Assembly: GCA_024742695.1 (NCBI GenBank)
Contig: JANSXY010000035.1
Span: 1 to 34,966 of the forward strand
Direction of reading: 5' to 3'
DNA length: 34,966 nucleotides
Origin: Paracoccaceae bacterium
Lineage (GTDB): Bacteria; Pseudomonadota; Alphaproteobacteria; Rhodobacterales; Rhodobacteraceae
A program made the position numbers and the translations under genes. Positions 1 through 7,171 of the stretch are shown piece after piece (the stretch's first letter is position 1; every line of letters begins with the position of its first letter). A model generated the notes under the pieces. It had not been told where the DNA came from and made no database searches. It saw only the letters and a program-made list of their open reading frames with translations.

Positions 1-140
1 AGCTTCCGGATGATGTTCAAAAGTCCCATGTGGATCACTCCGTTGTCCCCCATCGCCTGTCGCGAAGGGGAGGGTCACATGGGTCAGTTCTCAGTGGAAA
101 TCAGGCCGCTACCCGGGTCAGTTCTGAATGGAAATCAACA
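1..140. mobile_element. Right-hand end of a probable IS21-family insertion sequence (partial)
   Basis: Two near-identical 23-bp direct repeats lie at 81-103 and 115-137. Both begin GGGTCAGTTC and end GGAAATCA, and they differ at only two central positions. The block ends in ...AAATCAACA at 140, immediately before sequence that resumes a conserved HsdR reading frame. Multiple short subterminal repeats and a terminal CA are typical of IS21-family ends; that is family knowledge recalled, not searched. No transposase gene (istA/istB) is visible, because the element runs off the left edge. The family call is tentative, but the repeats and the junction are directly visible. Confidence 0.6.
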
Positions 141-1428
141 CGACATCCTTGCAAAGCGGGCCAAGGATCCCGCCGATCCGCTCAAGCTGGTGCTCGTACG
201 GGATATGTGGCTCACGGGCTTTGACGCCCCATCGATGCACACAATGTACATCGACAAGCCGATGAAGGGGCACGGCCTCATGCAAGCCATTGCCCGCGTT
301 AACCGTGTCTTCAAGGACAAGCCTGCTGGTTTGGTCGTGGACTACATAGGCATCGCTCAGAACTTGAAGTCTGCGCTTGGTCAGTACTCTCAGTCGGATC
401 AGCGTCAGGCCGGGATCGATGAAGCTGAGGCTGTGGCCGCGCTGCTGGAGACGATTGATGTGGTTAGGTCCATGTTCCATGGTCACGACTATCAGAAGGG
501 CATCACCGGCACGCCACACGAGCGGCTAGTGGCCCTTGCCGAGGCGCTGAATTGGGTGCTGGCACTGCAGGAAGAGGCGGCGCGAAAGGAGACCTCGCCC
601 GACGCCCAGAAGAGGGCGCACAGACGGTTTCAGGACGCGGTGCTGGCCTTGTCGAAGGCGTTTGCTCTGGCCTCGGCCAGCGACACTGCAAGGGCCGTGC
701 GTGATGAAGTCGGCTTCTTCCAAACGGTTCGTGCCGCGATGACAAAGGCATCTGAGGTCGACGGTCAGGGTACTGCCGCCCGGGAGATGGCGATCAGACA
801 GATCGTGGACCGTGCGGTTGCTTCGACTGAGATCGTAGATATTTTGAAGGCTGCCGGGATTGCAACTCCAGACATATCGATTTTGTCGGATGAGTTCCTC
901 GCCGAGATACAGAAGCTGGATAAGAAGAACCTCGCGCTTGAAGCGCTGAGCAAGCTTCTGAATGACGAGGTTAGATCGCGCAGCAAAACCAACGTTACCG
1001 AAAGCCGGCGGTTCTCCGAGCGGCTGGAAGACGCCATCGGCAGGTACCACACCAACGCGCTCACGACCGTAGAAGTGCTTCAGGAACTGATCGCCCTTGC
1101 GAAGGAAATCCGCGCGGCCCGATCGCGAGGCGAAGGAGATGGGCTGACTGCCGACGAGATCGCCTTCTACGATGCCCTCGCGGACAATGAGAGCGCGGTG
1201 CAGGTTATGGGCAACGATCAGCTCAAGATCATTGCCCACGAACTTCTGCAAGGCCTGCGATCGAATATTACCATCGACTGGGCTCACCGAGAGAGTGCTC
1301 GGGCTCGCCTGCGCGTGCTCGTGAAGCGCACCCTGAGAAAACATGGATACCCCCCGGATCTACAAGAAGGGGCCGTTCAGGTGGTCCTGCAGCAGGCGGA
1401 AGCACTGTCGGCCCAATGGGCGGCATAG
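141..1428 (+). pseudogene. hsdR: Type I restriction enzyme subunit R (HsdR), 5'-truncated remnant
   Basis: The frame encodes about 430 residues of the C-terminal part of HsdR, the ATP-dependent translocase/endonuclease subunit of type I restriction-modification systems. Visible are the end of helicase domain 2, with motif V (TGFDAP, about residue 70 of the open frame) and motif VI (QAIARVNR, about residue 93), and then the long helical C-terminal region that contacts the methyltransferase. The N-terminal nuclease domain, Walker A and DEAD-box motifs are missing. Upstream of 141 the frame runs into insertion-sequence DNA, so the ATG codons there are not native starts. HsdR is normally about 1,000 residues, so over half is lost and the subunit must be inactive. 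No hsdM or hsdS is seen. The lower GC than the rest of the window suggests acquired DNA. Confidence 0.85.
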
Positions 1429-1703
1429 GAGGCACGGAAGAATTGATCGGCGATACAATCTATGACTACCGCGGGAAAGCTGCGCTGTGGGCGGCGCTGT
1501 GCGCCTTTGATGCCGTAGAAAGCGGAAACGAGACTTTCGTTGAGGCTGACGCCGCTGTCCTCCTAGAAGGTGTTTGGGATTTTGTTCGCGAGAGCTGCCT
1601 TGAGGCAGAGGAGCCGTTGCCCACACAGATCGAAGCCCAAGAGATCCTTAGGCAAATGATCACGGACTGGAACCGCGAGCGCGCCAAATCGGATCTTGGC
1701 TAG
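1416..1703 (+). CDS. Small hypothetical protein downstream of hsdR
   Basis: A 95-residue acidic ORF overlaps the end of hsdR by 13 bp, in the manner of translational coupling. I do not recognise a family. It is mostly helical-looking, rich in Glu/Ala, and has no membrane segment or cysteine motif. The ATG at 1416 has only a weak upstream purine stretch. An in-frame TTG at 1443 sits 10 bp after AGGAGG (1427-1432), which overlaps the hsdR stop codon, so the true product may be 86 residues starting [12 protein letters not shown]. Its position suggests it was co-transcribed with the restriction gene and could be an accessory protein, but nothing in the sequence shows a function. Confidence 0.5.
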   Translation: MGGIGGTEELIGDTIYDYRGKAALWAALCAFDAVESGNETFVEADAAVLLEGVWDFVRESCLEAEEPLPTQIEAQEILRQMITDWNRERAKSDLG

Positions 1704-1887
1704 CCTCCTAAGACCAAGAAAATTGGCCGCGGTGGCCTCCTCGGAGGTGTCGCGAAGTGAGAAGCAATTCGCAGGATCGGGATGCGAGGCCAGCATGATC
1801 CTTCGATCGAGTGCAAGAGATTTGCAAGAGCGGCAGCAAGAAGATGTCGCGCACCTAGCAAAAGAAGTCTTAAGTATTTGATTTTAT

Positions 1888-1963
1888 TGGTGCCCCCAGA
1901 GGGACTTGAACCCCCGACCCTCTGATTACAAATCAGATGCTCTACCAGCTGAGCTATAAGGGC
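1888..1963 (-). tRNA. tRNA-Thr (anticodon TGT)
   Basis: The reverse strand folds as a 76-nt cloverleaf. The acceptor strand GCCCTTA pairs with TGGGGGC, and the D arm contains AGCTCAGCTGGTAGAGC. A five-pair anticodon stem (TCTGA/TCAGA) encloses the loop TTTGTAA with anticodon TGT at 1928-1930, and the T arm contains GGTTCAAGTCC. CCA is encoded at 1888-1890. TGT reads ACA and related threonine codons. The gene's 3' end faces the atypical DNA at the left of the window, as expected of a tRNA used as an integration site. Confidence 0.95.
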
Positions 1964-2162
1964 GCCACGCTCTAGATAGACGGCCCGGCTTCGCAGGGCA
2001 AGGCGCCCGGCGGGCCGATCCGGGTGGTCGCGTTGTGCGCGGTGGTCGCGGCAGGGCCGGACCGGCTTGCGGGGGCCGTGGCGGGCCGGTTTCGCAGGCC
2101 CGCGCGGCCGGCGGGATCGGGCGCGGCCCGCGGCGCGCGCTCCGGCCGGTCCGGCCTGCGCG

Positions 2163-2435
2163 TCAGGCCCCGGCGTCGGCACTCGCGGCCGTTGCCTCCG
2201 GCCGCGCCGCGACGCTGCGCAACTCGAACGGCAGCCGGACCCGGCGCACCGTGTCGTCCTGCGGGTTCCGCACCTGGAGAATGCCGCCCGCGGTCACAAG
2301 CCCGCCCAGCGCGACATAGGTATTCAGCGCATCGGTCACGAAATCGCGCAGCTCGCGCTCGCTGTCCATCCGGACGCGGGTTCTGATCCTCTCGATCACG
2401 CCCGCGGGAATAACAAAGCCCCTGTTGTCGGCCAT
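2163..2435 (-). CDS. Hypothetical 90-aa protein
   Basis: The start is the ATG at 2435, preceded by a clear AAGGAG ribosome-binding site on the reverse strand. The product begins MADNRGFVIPAG. I do not recognise a named family. The central region (residues 8-40: IPAGVIERIR... followed by a Glu/Arg-rich helix and DALNTYVALGG) resembles a short beta-strand plus two helices, loosely like ribbon-helix-helix folds, but I cannot confirm DNA binding. The tail is Ala/Glu-rich. It lies 77 bp after gapR on the same strand, so the two may share a transcript. Codon use matches the core genome. Confidence 0.6.
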   Translation of the reverse strand: MADNRGFVIPAGVIERIRTRVRMDSERELRDFVTDALNTYVALGGLVTAGGILQVRNPQDDTVRRVRLPFELRSVAARPEATAASADAGA

Positions 2436-2512
2436 ACTCGTCTCCTTCACACGCGGCCACCAATTGCCGCGCGGCGAGGGTGGCACGAATTCCTTGCCAA
2501 AGGCCAAAGGCC

Positions 2513-2773
2513 TCAGCTCATGCCCAGCGCGGCCTTGTAGAGTTCCAGCACCGCCTCTTCCTCGGCCAGGTCGTTCTGGTCGCGCTTGCGCATCGCAACG
2601 ATCTTGCGCATCACCCGCGTGTCGTAGCCGCGCGCCTTGGCCTCGGCCATGACCTCTTTCTGGCGGTCGGCGATGTCCTTCTTTTCCGCCTCCAGCTGCT
2701 CGTACTGTTCGATGAACTGGCGCAGTTCCTCGCAGGCGACGGATTGGGCGGTCTCGGTCAGGGGATCGGACAT
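2513..2773 (-). CDS. gapR: GapR family DNA-binding protein (DUF2312)
   Basis: This 86-residue protein matches DUF2312/UPF0335. It has a short N-terminus, a long charged coiled-coil helix (about residues 14-50, rich in Glu/Lys/Gln) and the conserved ARGYDTRVMRKIVAMRKRD segment, followed by LYKAALGM at the C-terminus. In Caulobacter, GapR is a nucleoid-associated protein that binds overtwisted AT-rich DNA ahead of replication forks and transcription units and stimulates type II topoisomerases. The length is typical of the family. An AGGAG ribosome-binding site precedes the ATG at 2773. It is near-universal in Alphaproteobacteria and marks the return to core chromosome after the island-like left edge. 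Confidence 0.92.
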   Translation of the reverse strand: MSDPLTETAQSVACEELRQFIEQYEQLEAEKKDIADRQKEVMAEAKARGYDTRVMRKIVAMRKRDQNDLAEEEAVLELYKAALGMS

Positions 2774-2902
2774 CGGGCTCCTCGGGCATGGTCAAAGCGG
2801 TCAGGCCGTCTTGCTAGTCGCTCCGCACCGGCGCCGCAAGGCTCTTGCGCGCCACCGTTCCAGGGGCTAGGCCCGGCGCATCGAAATGGCGGAGGCGGGG
2901 CG

Positions 2903-3118
2903 GTGGAAGCGCTGGTCTGGATCGGGGCGGCGGTGTCGCTTTGCGGCATCGCGGGGCTGGTTTGGTGCATCGCGGCGGTGATGCGCGCCCGGCGCGCGGG
3001 GCTTGACGACGCGGCGCTGCGCGCGCGCCTGCAACGGATCGTGGCCTGGAATTTCGGCGCGCTGGCGGTGTCGGCGCTGGGGCTGATGCTGGTGGTCGTG
3101 GGTATCTTCCTGGGCTGA
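2903..3118 (+). CDS. Small two-helix membrane protein, hypothetical
   Basis: I chose the GTG at 2903 because GGAGG (2891-2895) lies 7 bp upstream; the frame stays open further upstream but loses protein-like composition. The 71-residue product has two strongly hydrophobic segments (about 4-26 and 48-70). They are separated by a short basic/acidic loop (RARRAGLDDAALRARLQ), giving a hairpin inner-membrane topology with the loop probably cytoplasmic. No enzymatic motif is seen and I do not recognise the family. It converges on the fatty-acid oxidation gene, whose stop codon is only 5 bp beyond its own. Confidence 0.6.
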   Translation: MEALVWIGAAVSLCGIAGLVWCIAAVMRARRAGLDDAALRARLQRIVAWNFGALAVSALGLMLVVVGIFLG

Positions 3119-3123
3119 CCGGA

Positions 3124-5217
3124 TCAGCCGTCGAGATCGGAAAACCGCGTTCCGGTGCGGATCAATTCATCCCAAAGCGGTGCGGGCCGCCAGAACCAGG
3201 CGTCGTTCAGCGCGGCATAGTCCATCAGTCGTTTGCGCATCAGAACCGGGCCCAGGATATCGGCGGCATGCATCGGCCCGCCGCGGTGGCGCGGAAAGCC
3301 GAAGCCGAACAGCATCGCCGCGTCGATGTCGGACGGGCGCTGCGCGATCCCCTCGGCCAAGAGCCGCGCGCCCTCGTTCGCCATCGCGGCAAGGCAGCGG
3401 TCGCGGATCTCGTCGTCGCTGACGGGCTGGGCGACGATGCCCTTGGCCTCGCGCTCCGCCGCGATCAGCGCCAGCACCTCCGGGTCTTCCGCGCCCTGGC
3501 GCGACCCGTCCGGATACAGGTAATAGCCGCGGCCGGATTTCTGGCCGATCCACCCCGCCTCGCACAGCCGGTCGCCGATCGCGACGTAACGCTGCGCGGG
3601 ATCGCGGCCGGCCGCCAGCCGCTTGCGCCGGGCCCAGGAAATCTCCAGCCCCGCGAGGTCGAGCACCTGGTAGGGACCAAGCGCGAAGCCGTAGGCCCGC
3701 ATCGCACGGTCGACCTGGTAGGGTGTCGCGCCGTCTTCCAGCAGGAAATCGGCGGCGCTGCGATAGGCCGTCAGGATCCGGTTGCCGATGAACCCGTCGC
3801 AGACCCCGGCGCGCACCGGCACCTTGCCGGCGCGGCGGGCCAGCGCAAGCCCGGTGGCCACCACCTCGGGCGCGGTGGCGCGGCCGACGACGATCTCGAC
3901 CAGCCGCATCACCGGCGCGGGCGAGAAGAAATGCAGCCCCAGCACATCGGCCGGCCGGCCCGTCGCCTCGGCCAGCGCGTTGACATCGAGGTAGCTGGTG
4001 TTGGTGGCAAGGATCGCGCCGGGGCGCAGCACGCCGGCCATGTCGGCCATCACCTGCCGCTTCACCGCCTCGTCCTCGAAAACCGCCTCGATCGCGAGAT
4101 CGCAGTCGCCCAGGGCGGCGATCTCCGTCGCGCCGTCGACCCGCGCCCATTCGGCGGCGCGCTGTGCCTCGGTCATCCGGCCGCGCGCGACGGCGCGTTC
4201 ATGCGCGCTGGCGATCCGGCCAAGCGCGCGGGCCAATTGGTCGCCGTTGCGTTCCACCAGCGTCACCGCGAGCCCGGCCGACAGCATCACCTGCGCGATG
4301 CCCGACCCCATCAGCCCGCCGCCGACGATCCCGACGCGGTCCACGGGGCGCGGCGTCAGCCCGGCCTCGGGAAACCGCGGCGCAAGCCGTTCGGCGAAAA
4401 AGGCGTGCCGCAGCCCCGCCGCTTCCGGCGAGGCGACCAGATCCTCGAAACCGGCGCGCTCGAAGGCCATGCCGGCCTCGGGCGGCAGCAGCATCGCCGC
4501 CTCGACGCAATCGACGATCCGCGCCGGCGCGGGCAGCGGCGAGGCCTCCGCCTCCTTGCGGGCGGCGGCGATGGCGGCGAAGTAGGCCGCGCTGTCGGCG
4601 AACCCGGCATCGGGGGCGCGCGCCGGCAGCGCCTCGTCCCCGCGCACCAGGTAATCGGCGGCCAGCGCCAGCGCCGCCTCGCCGGCGTCGCCCTCCACCG
4701 CCGCGTCGACCAGGCCGATGCGTTCGGCCTCGGCGGCGGTGACGGGCTTGCCCGACAGCATCATCGCCAGCGCCGCCTCCGCCCCGATCAGCCGCGGCGC
4801 GCGCTGGGTGCCGCCGGCGCCGGGCAGCACGCCTAGCCCGACCTCGGGAAAGCCAAGCCGGGTCGACTTCGCCGCCACCCGGCAGGTCGTGGCCAGCGCC
4901 AGTTCCAGCCCGCCGCCCAGCACGGTGCCGTGCAGCGCGGCGATCACCGGCTTGCCGCAACCGGCGATGCGGGTGTTCAGCTCCGGCAGGATCGGCCGTT
5001 CCAGCGGCTTGCCGAATTCGCGGATATCGGCGCCGGCGGGCCAGGTCCGGCCCGCGGCGCGCAGCACGATCACCCGCACCGCCGGATCGGCATCGGCGGC
5101 CTCGACGGCCTCGTAGAGCGCCTTGCGCAGCGCCGCGCCGATCGCGTTGACCGGCGGGCTGTCGATCACGATTTCGGCGACACCCTCGCCCGACGCCGTG
5201 CGCACCAGTTCCGCCAT
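3124..5217 (-). CDS. Bifunctional enoyl-CoA hydratase / 3-hydroxyacyl-CoA dehydrogenase
   Basis: This 697-residue protein catalyses two consecutive beta-oxidation steps: hydration of 2-enoyl-CoA and NAD-dependent oxidation of the 3-hydroxyacyl-CoA. The N-terminal crotonase domain (about 1-190) has the oxyanion-hole segments AGADIREF and HGTVLGGGLE, and the catalytic glutamates E105 and E125, spaced 20 apart as in FadB. A linker leads to a Rossmann domain with GIVGGGLMGSG (296-306) and the HFFSPAPVMRLVEIV signature with catalytic H429. Two C-terminal 3HCDH helical domains follow. It resembles FadJ and the peroxisomal multifunctional enzyme. No thiolase (FadA/FadI) lies beside it, so it may pair with a distant one or work on particular acyl chains. 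Confidence 0.93.
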   Translation of the reverse strand: MAELVRTASGEGVAEIVIDSPPVNAIGAALRKALYEAVEAADADPAVRVIVLRAAGRTWPAGADIREFGKPLERPILPELNTRIAGCGKPVIAALHGTVLGGGLELALATTCRVAAKSTRLGFPEVGLGVLPGAGGTQRAPRLIGAEAALAMMLSGKPVTAAEAERIGLVDAAVEGDAGEAALALAADYLVRGDEALPARAPDAGFADSAAYFAAIAAARKEAEASPLPAPARIVDCVEAAMLLPPEAGMAFERAGFEDLVASPEAAGLRHAFFAERLAPRFPEAGLTPRPVDRVGIVGGGLMGSGIAQVMLSAGLAVTLVERNGDQLARALGRIASAHERAVARGRMTEAQRAAEWARVDGATEIAALGDCDLAIEAVFEDEAVKRQVMADMAGVLRPGAILATNTSYLDVNALAEATGRPADVLGLHFFSPAPVMRLVEIVVGRATAPEVVATGLALARRAGKVPVRAGVCDGFIGNRILTAYRSAADFLLEDGATPYQVDRAMRAYGFALGPYQVLDLAGLEISWARRKRLAAGRDPAQRYVAIGDRLCEAGWIGQKSGRGYYLYPDGSRQGAEDPEVLALIAAEREAKGIVAQPVSDDEIRDRCLAAMANEGARLLAEGIAQRPSDIDAAMLFGFGFPRHRGGPMHAADILGPVLMRKRLMDYAALNDAWFWRPAPLWDELIRTGTRFSDLDG

Positions 5218-5341
5218 GCCCCTGCCCGTTCTCGCCCGCGCGGGTTCGTCCCGCCGCTTCGTGCCGACAGTCTAGGCATGGCCCCGGTCAATGCAATGGT
5301 GGATGGCCCGAGGCCGTGCCGGCCCGCCAGGCCTGACCGCG

Positions 5342-5665
5342 TCACACCCGGGCGGCGCAGGTCCGGCAGAACGGCGTCGCCGGCACGACGTCCAGACGTT
5401 CCTGCGAGATCTCGGCGCCGCAGGTCACGCAGAACCCGTATTCGCCGGCCTCGATGCGGCCCAGCGCGGCGTCGATCATCCGCAGTTCCTGCTGCGCCGA
5501 CAGGCCAAGATCCTCCAGCACCTCGTCGGTCTCGCGCTCGGTCGCCAGCTCTTCCCAATCCTTGCTGTCGTGGGAATCGAGCTCGGCGTCGATCTCCTGC
5601 ATCCGGCGGTTGAGATCGTCGCGGCGCGCTTCCAGTTGCGCCTTGCGGTCTGCCACGGTTGTCAT
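5342..5665 (-). CDS. TraR/DksA family C4 zinc-finger protein
   Basis: The 107-residue protein has an N-terminal antiparallel coiled coil (about 5-70). A C-terminal four-cysteine zinc finger follows: C79-x2-C82 ... C100-x2-C103, with the typical YGFCVTCGAEI and PFCRTC contexts. DksA-like proteins enter the RNA polymerase secondary channel and tune initiation, often with ppGpp. The protein is shorter than E. coli DksA (151 aa), and the coiled-coil tip is not obviously the canonical acidic DxxDxA. It is therefore better called DksA/TraR-like than DksA. The ribosome-binding site AGGAG precedes the ATG. A perfect FNR-type box lies about 60 bp upstream of the start codon, suggesting oxygen-dependent control. 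Confidence 0.88.
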   Translation of the reverse strand: MTTVADRKAQLEARRDDLNRRMQEIDAELDSHDSKDWEELATERETDEVLEDLGLSAQQELRMIDAALGRIEAGEYGFCVTCGAEISQERLDVVPATPFCRTCAARV

Positions 5666-5718
5666 GCGGGTCTCCTGTTGTTCGCCGATCCACTATGCAT
5701 CCCGCCCCGCACCCCTCC

Positions 5719-5732
5719 TTGATGCAAATCAA
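5719..5732. promoter_or_regulatory. FNR/FnrL-type binding site (perfect consensus)
   Basis: The sequence TTGATGCAAATCAA exactly matches the FNR-family consensus TTGAT-N4-ATCAA. It lies in the 187-bp divergent region between the DksA-like gene (start 5665) and the YeeE/YedE operon (start 5853). Its centre is about 60 bp from the former start codon and about 127 bp from the latter. Either distance allows an activator position near -41.5. The site itself is seen; which promoter it serves and whether FnrL or a Dnr-type regulator binds is inference. Confidence 0.7.
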
Positions 5733-5852
5733 CCGGTTTTCCCGGCGGCGAGACATATTCAAGAGTTGCAATGTTTTCCCGCCGCGCTAGATTTCTCCCG
5801 ACCGCCTCGGGAGACGTGCCGAGGGTGCGGGGGCGGAAACAGGGAAGACGAC

Positions 5853-6278
5853 ATGGAACAGGACTGGATCTGGGGCCTCGTCGGGGGCCTCATGATCGGG
5901 AGTGCGGGCGCGCTGTATCTCCTGGTCAACGGGCGCGTGATGGGCGCCAGCGGCATTCTCGGCGGTCTGGTCGACCGCACCGGCTGGTCGACGGCGGCGG
6001 AACGGCTGGCCTTCATCGCCGGGCTGATCGCGATACCGCCGCTGATGGTGCCGCTTTACGAGGTGGTGGACACCCATATCACCGGCAACGTCGCGGTGAT
6101 CGTCGCCGCGGGGCTGCTGGTCGGCATCGGCACCCGGCTGGCCAATGGCTGTACCTCGGGGCATGGGGTCTGCGGCATCTCTCGGCTGTCGCTGCGCGGC
6201 CTCGTCGCGACGGTGTTCTACCTGCTGGGCGGCGGGCTCGCGCTCGTGCTGTTCCGGCATGTCCTGGGGGTGGTCTGA
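5853..6278 (+). CDS. YeeE/YedE family half-transporter, first subunit
   Basis: This 141-residue inner-membrane protein has about four hydrophobic helices (about 8-25, 50-70, 78-96, 115-137). The conserved motif [11 protein letters not shown] carries cysteines C100 and C107. YeeE/YedE (TsuA/PmpA-like) proteins move thiosulfate or related sulfur species across the membrane using Cys relays. Two-gene half-size versions such as this pair with the next gene to form one transporter. The ATG at 5853 follows an AGGGAAG ribosome-binding site, and the frame upstream lacks protein-like sequence. It is first in a three-gene operon. An FNR-type box lies upstream, and there is also a weak ATTC-N8-CAAT element at 5757-5772. 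Confidence 0.88.
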   Translation: MEQDWIWGLVGGLMIGSAGALYLLVNGRVMGASGILGGLVDRTGWSTAAERLAFIAGLIAIPPLMVPLYEVVDTHITGNVAVIVAAGLLVGIGTRLANGCTSGHGVCGISRLSLRGLVATVFYLLGGGLALVLFRHVLGVV

Positions 6279-6279
6279 G

Positions 6280-6717
6280 ATGCAGCGCGCGTTCTTTTCG
6301 TTCCTTGCCGGCGCGCTGTTCGGCGCAGGATTGCTGGTGTCGGGCATGGTCGACACCACCAAGGTCCAGGGCTGGCTCGACGTGTTCGGCGACTGGGATC
6401 CGACGCTGGCCTTCGTGATGGGCGGCGCGATCATTCCGATGGCGGTGGCCTGGCGGATCGCGAAGCGCCGGGAAACCGCGGTGCTGGGCACCCCGATCCC
6501 GTTCAGGACCGAGATGCGCGTCGATCGCGACCTGGTGCTCGGCTCGCTCCTGTTCGGCGCGGGCTGGGGGCTGGCGGGGCTGTGCCCCGGCCCCGCGCTC
6601 GCCTCGCTCGGCTTCGGCGGCTCCGGTGGGCTGATCTTCCTTCTCGCGATGATGGCGGGTATGTTCGCCACGCCGGCGATCCGCACCCGGATCGAGCGGC
6701 TGGCAGCGGCGACCTGA
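6280..6717 (+). CDS. YeeE/YedE family half-transporter, second subunit
   Basis: This 145-residue membrane protein starts one base after the preceding stop codon (6276-6278), with GGGGGTGG as ribosome-binding site. Hydrophobic helices appear at about 5-22, 42-60, 85-103 and 112-130. The GLCPGPA motif with C102 is the second-half counterpart of the Cys motif in its partner. Together the two subunits equal one full-length YeeE/YedE protein. The family is linked to uptake or movement of reduced sulfur; in Alphaproteobacteria such pairs occur in sulfide-responsive operons with BigR/SqrR, persulfide dioxygenase and DUF442 proteins. Only the DUF442-type partner is present here. Confidence 0.88.
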   Translation: MQRAFFSFLAGALFGAGLLVSGMVDTTKVQGWLDVFGDWDPTLAFVMGGAIIPMAVAWRIAKRRETAVLGTPIPFRTEMRVDRDLVLGSLLFGAGWGLAGLCPGPALASLGFGGSGGLIFLLAMMAGMFATPAIRTRIERLAAAT

Positions 6718-6727
6718 GGCAACGCGC

Positions 6728-7159
6728 ATGATCGACATCCGGGAACTGACCGACCGCTACGCGGTCTCGCCGCAGATCGCGCCGGGCGATGTGGCGGCAC
6801 TGAAGGCCGCGGGGTTCGACCGCGTGATCTGCAACCGCCCCGACAGCGAGGTCGGCCCCGATCTCGCCGCCGACGCGTTGCGCGCCGCGGTGGAAGAGGC
6901 GGGCCTGACCTGGATCGACAACCCGGTCAGCGGTGGCGGCATCACCCCCGACAACGTGGTGGCCCAGCGCGCGGCGGTGGCGCCCGAGGCGGGCAGGGTC
7001 TTTGCCTATTGCCGGTCGGGCACCCGCAGCACGATCGTCTGGGCCTTCGCCGTCGCCGGGACCATGCCGGTGGACGAGATCATCGCCGCCGCGGCCCGCG
7101 GCGGGTATGACCTTACGCCCTACCGCGCACAGATCGAGGCCCTGGCCGCCGCCGGCTGA
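6728..7159 (+). CDS. TIGR01244-family sulfur transferase / DUF442 phosphatase-like protein
   Basis: The 143-residue protein has a dual-specificity-phosphatase-like fold with the P-loop motif CRSGTRS (C95 to S101). The N-terminal part (ELTDRYAVSPQI...) is typical of TIGR01244/DUF442 (Blh) proteins. These occur stand-alone or fused to persulfide dioxygenases and are thought to transfer sulfane sulfur through the P-loop cysteine. The gene follows the transporter pair by 10 bp with a GAGGC ribosome-binding site, so the three are very likely one operon for handling reduced sulfur. The stop lies 12 bp from the convergent FliM/FliN-like gene. Confidence 0.85.
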   Translation: MIDIRELTDRYAVSPQIAPGDVAALKAAGFDRVICNRPDSEVGPDLAADALRAAVEEAGLTWIDNPVSGGGITPDNVVAQRAAVAPEAGRVFAYCRSGTRSTIVWAFAVAGTMPVDEIIAAAARGGYDLTPYRAQIEALAAAG

Positions 7160-7171
7160 GCGCGCCGCCGA

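Noticed and set aside
1696-1881. 61-codon ORF between the 95-aa ORF and tRNA-Thr
   Set aside because: Starts with TTG, no ribosome-binding site, composition not protein-like and no recognisable motif. I see no other feature in 1704-1887.
3268-4836. 522-aa open frame on the plus strand opposite the beta-oxidation gene
   Set aside because: No family features; the reverse strand has complete catalytic motifs of a bifunctional hydratase/dehydrogenase.
5757-5772. ATTC-N8-CAAT considered as a BigR/SqrR operator for the sulfur operon
   Set aside because: One half-site deviates from the expected GAAT and the flanks are not symmetric, so it is too weak to list as a site.
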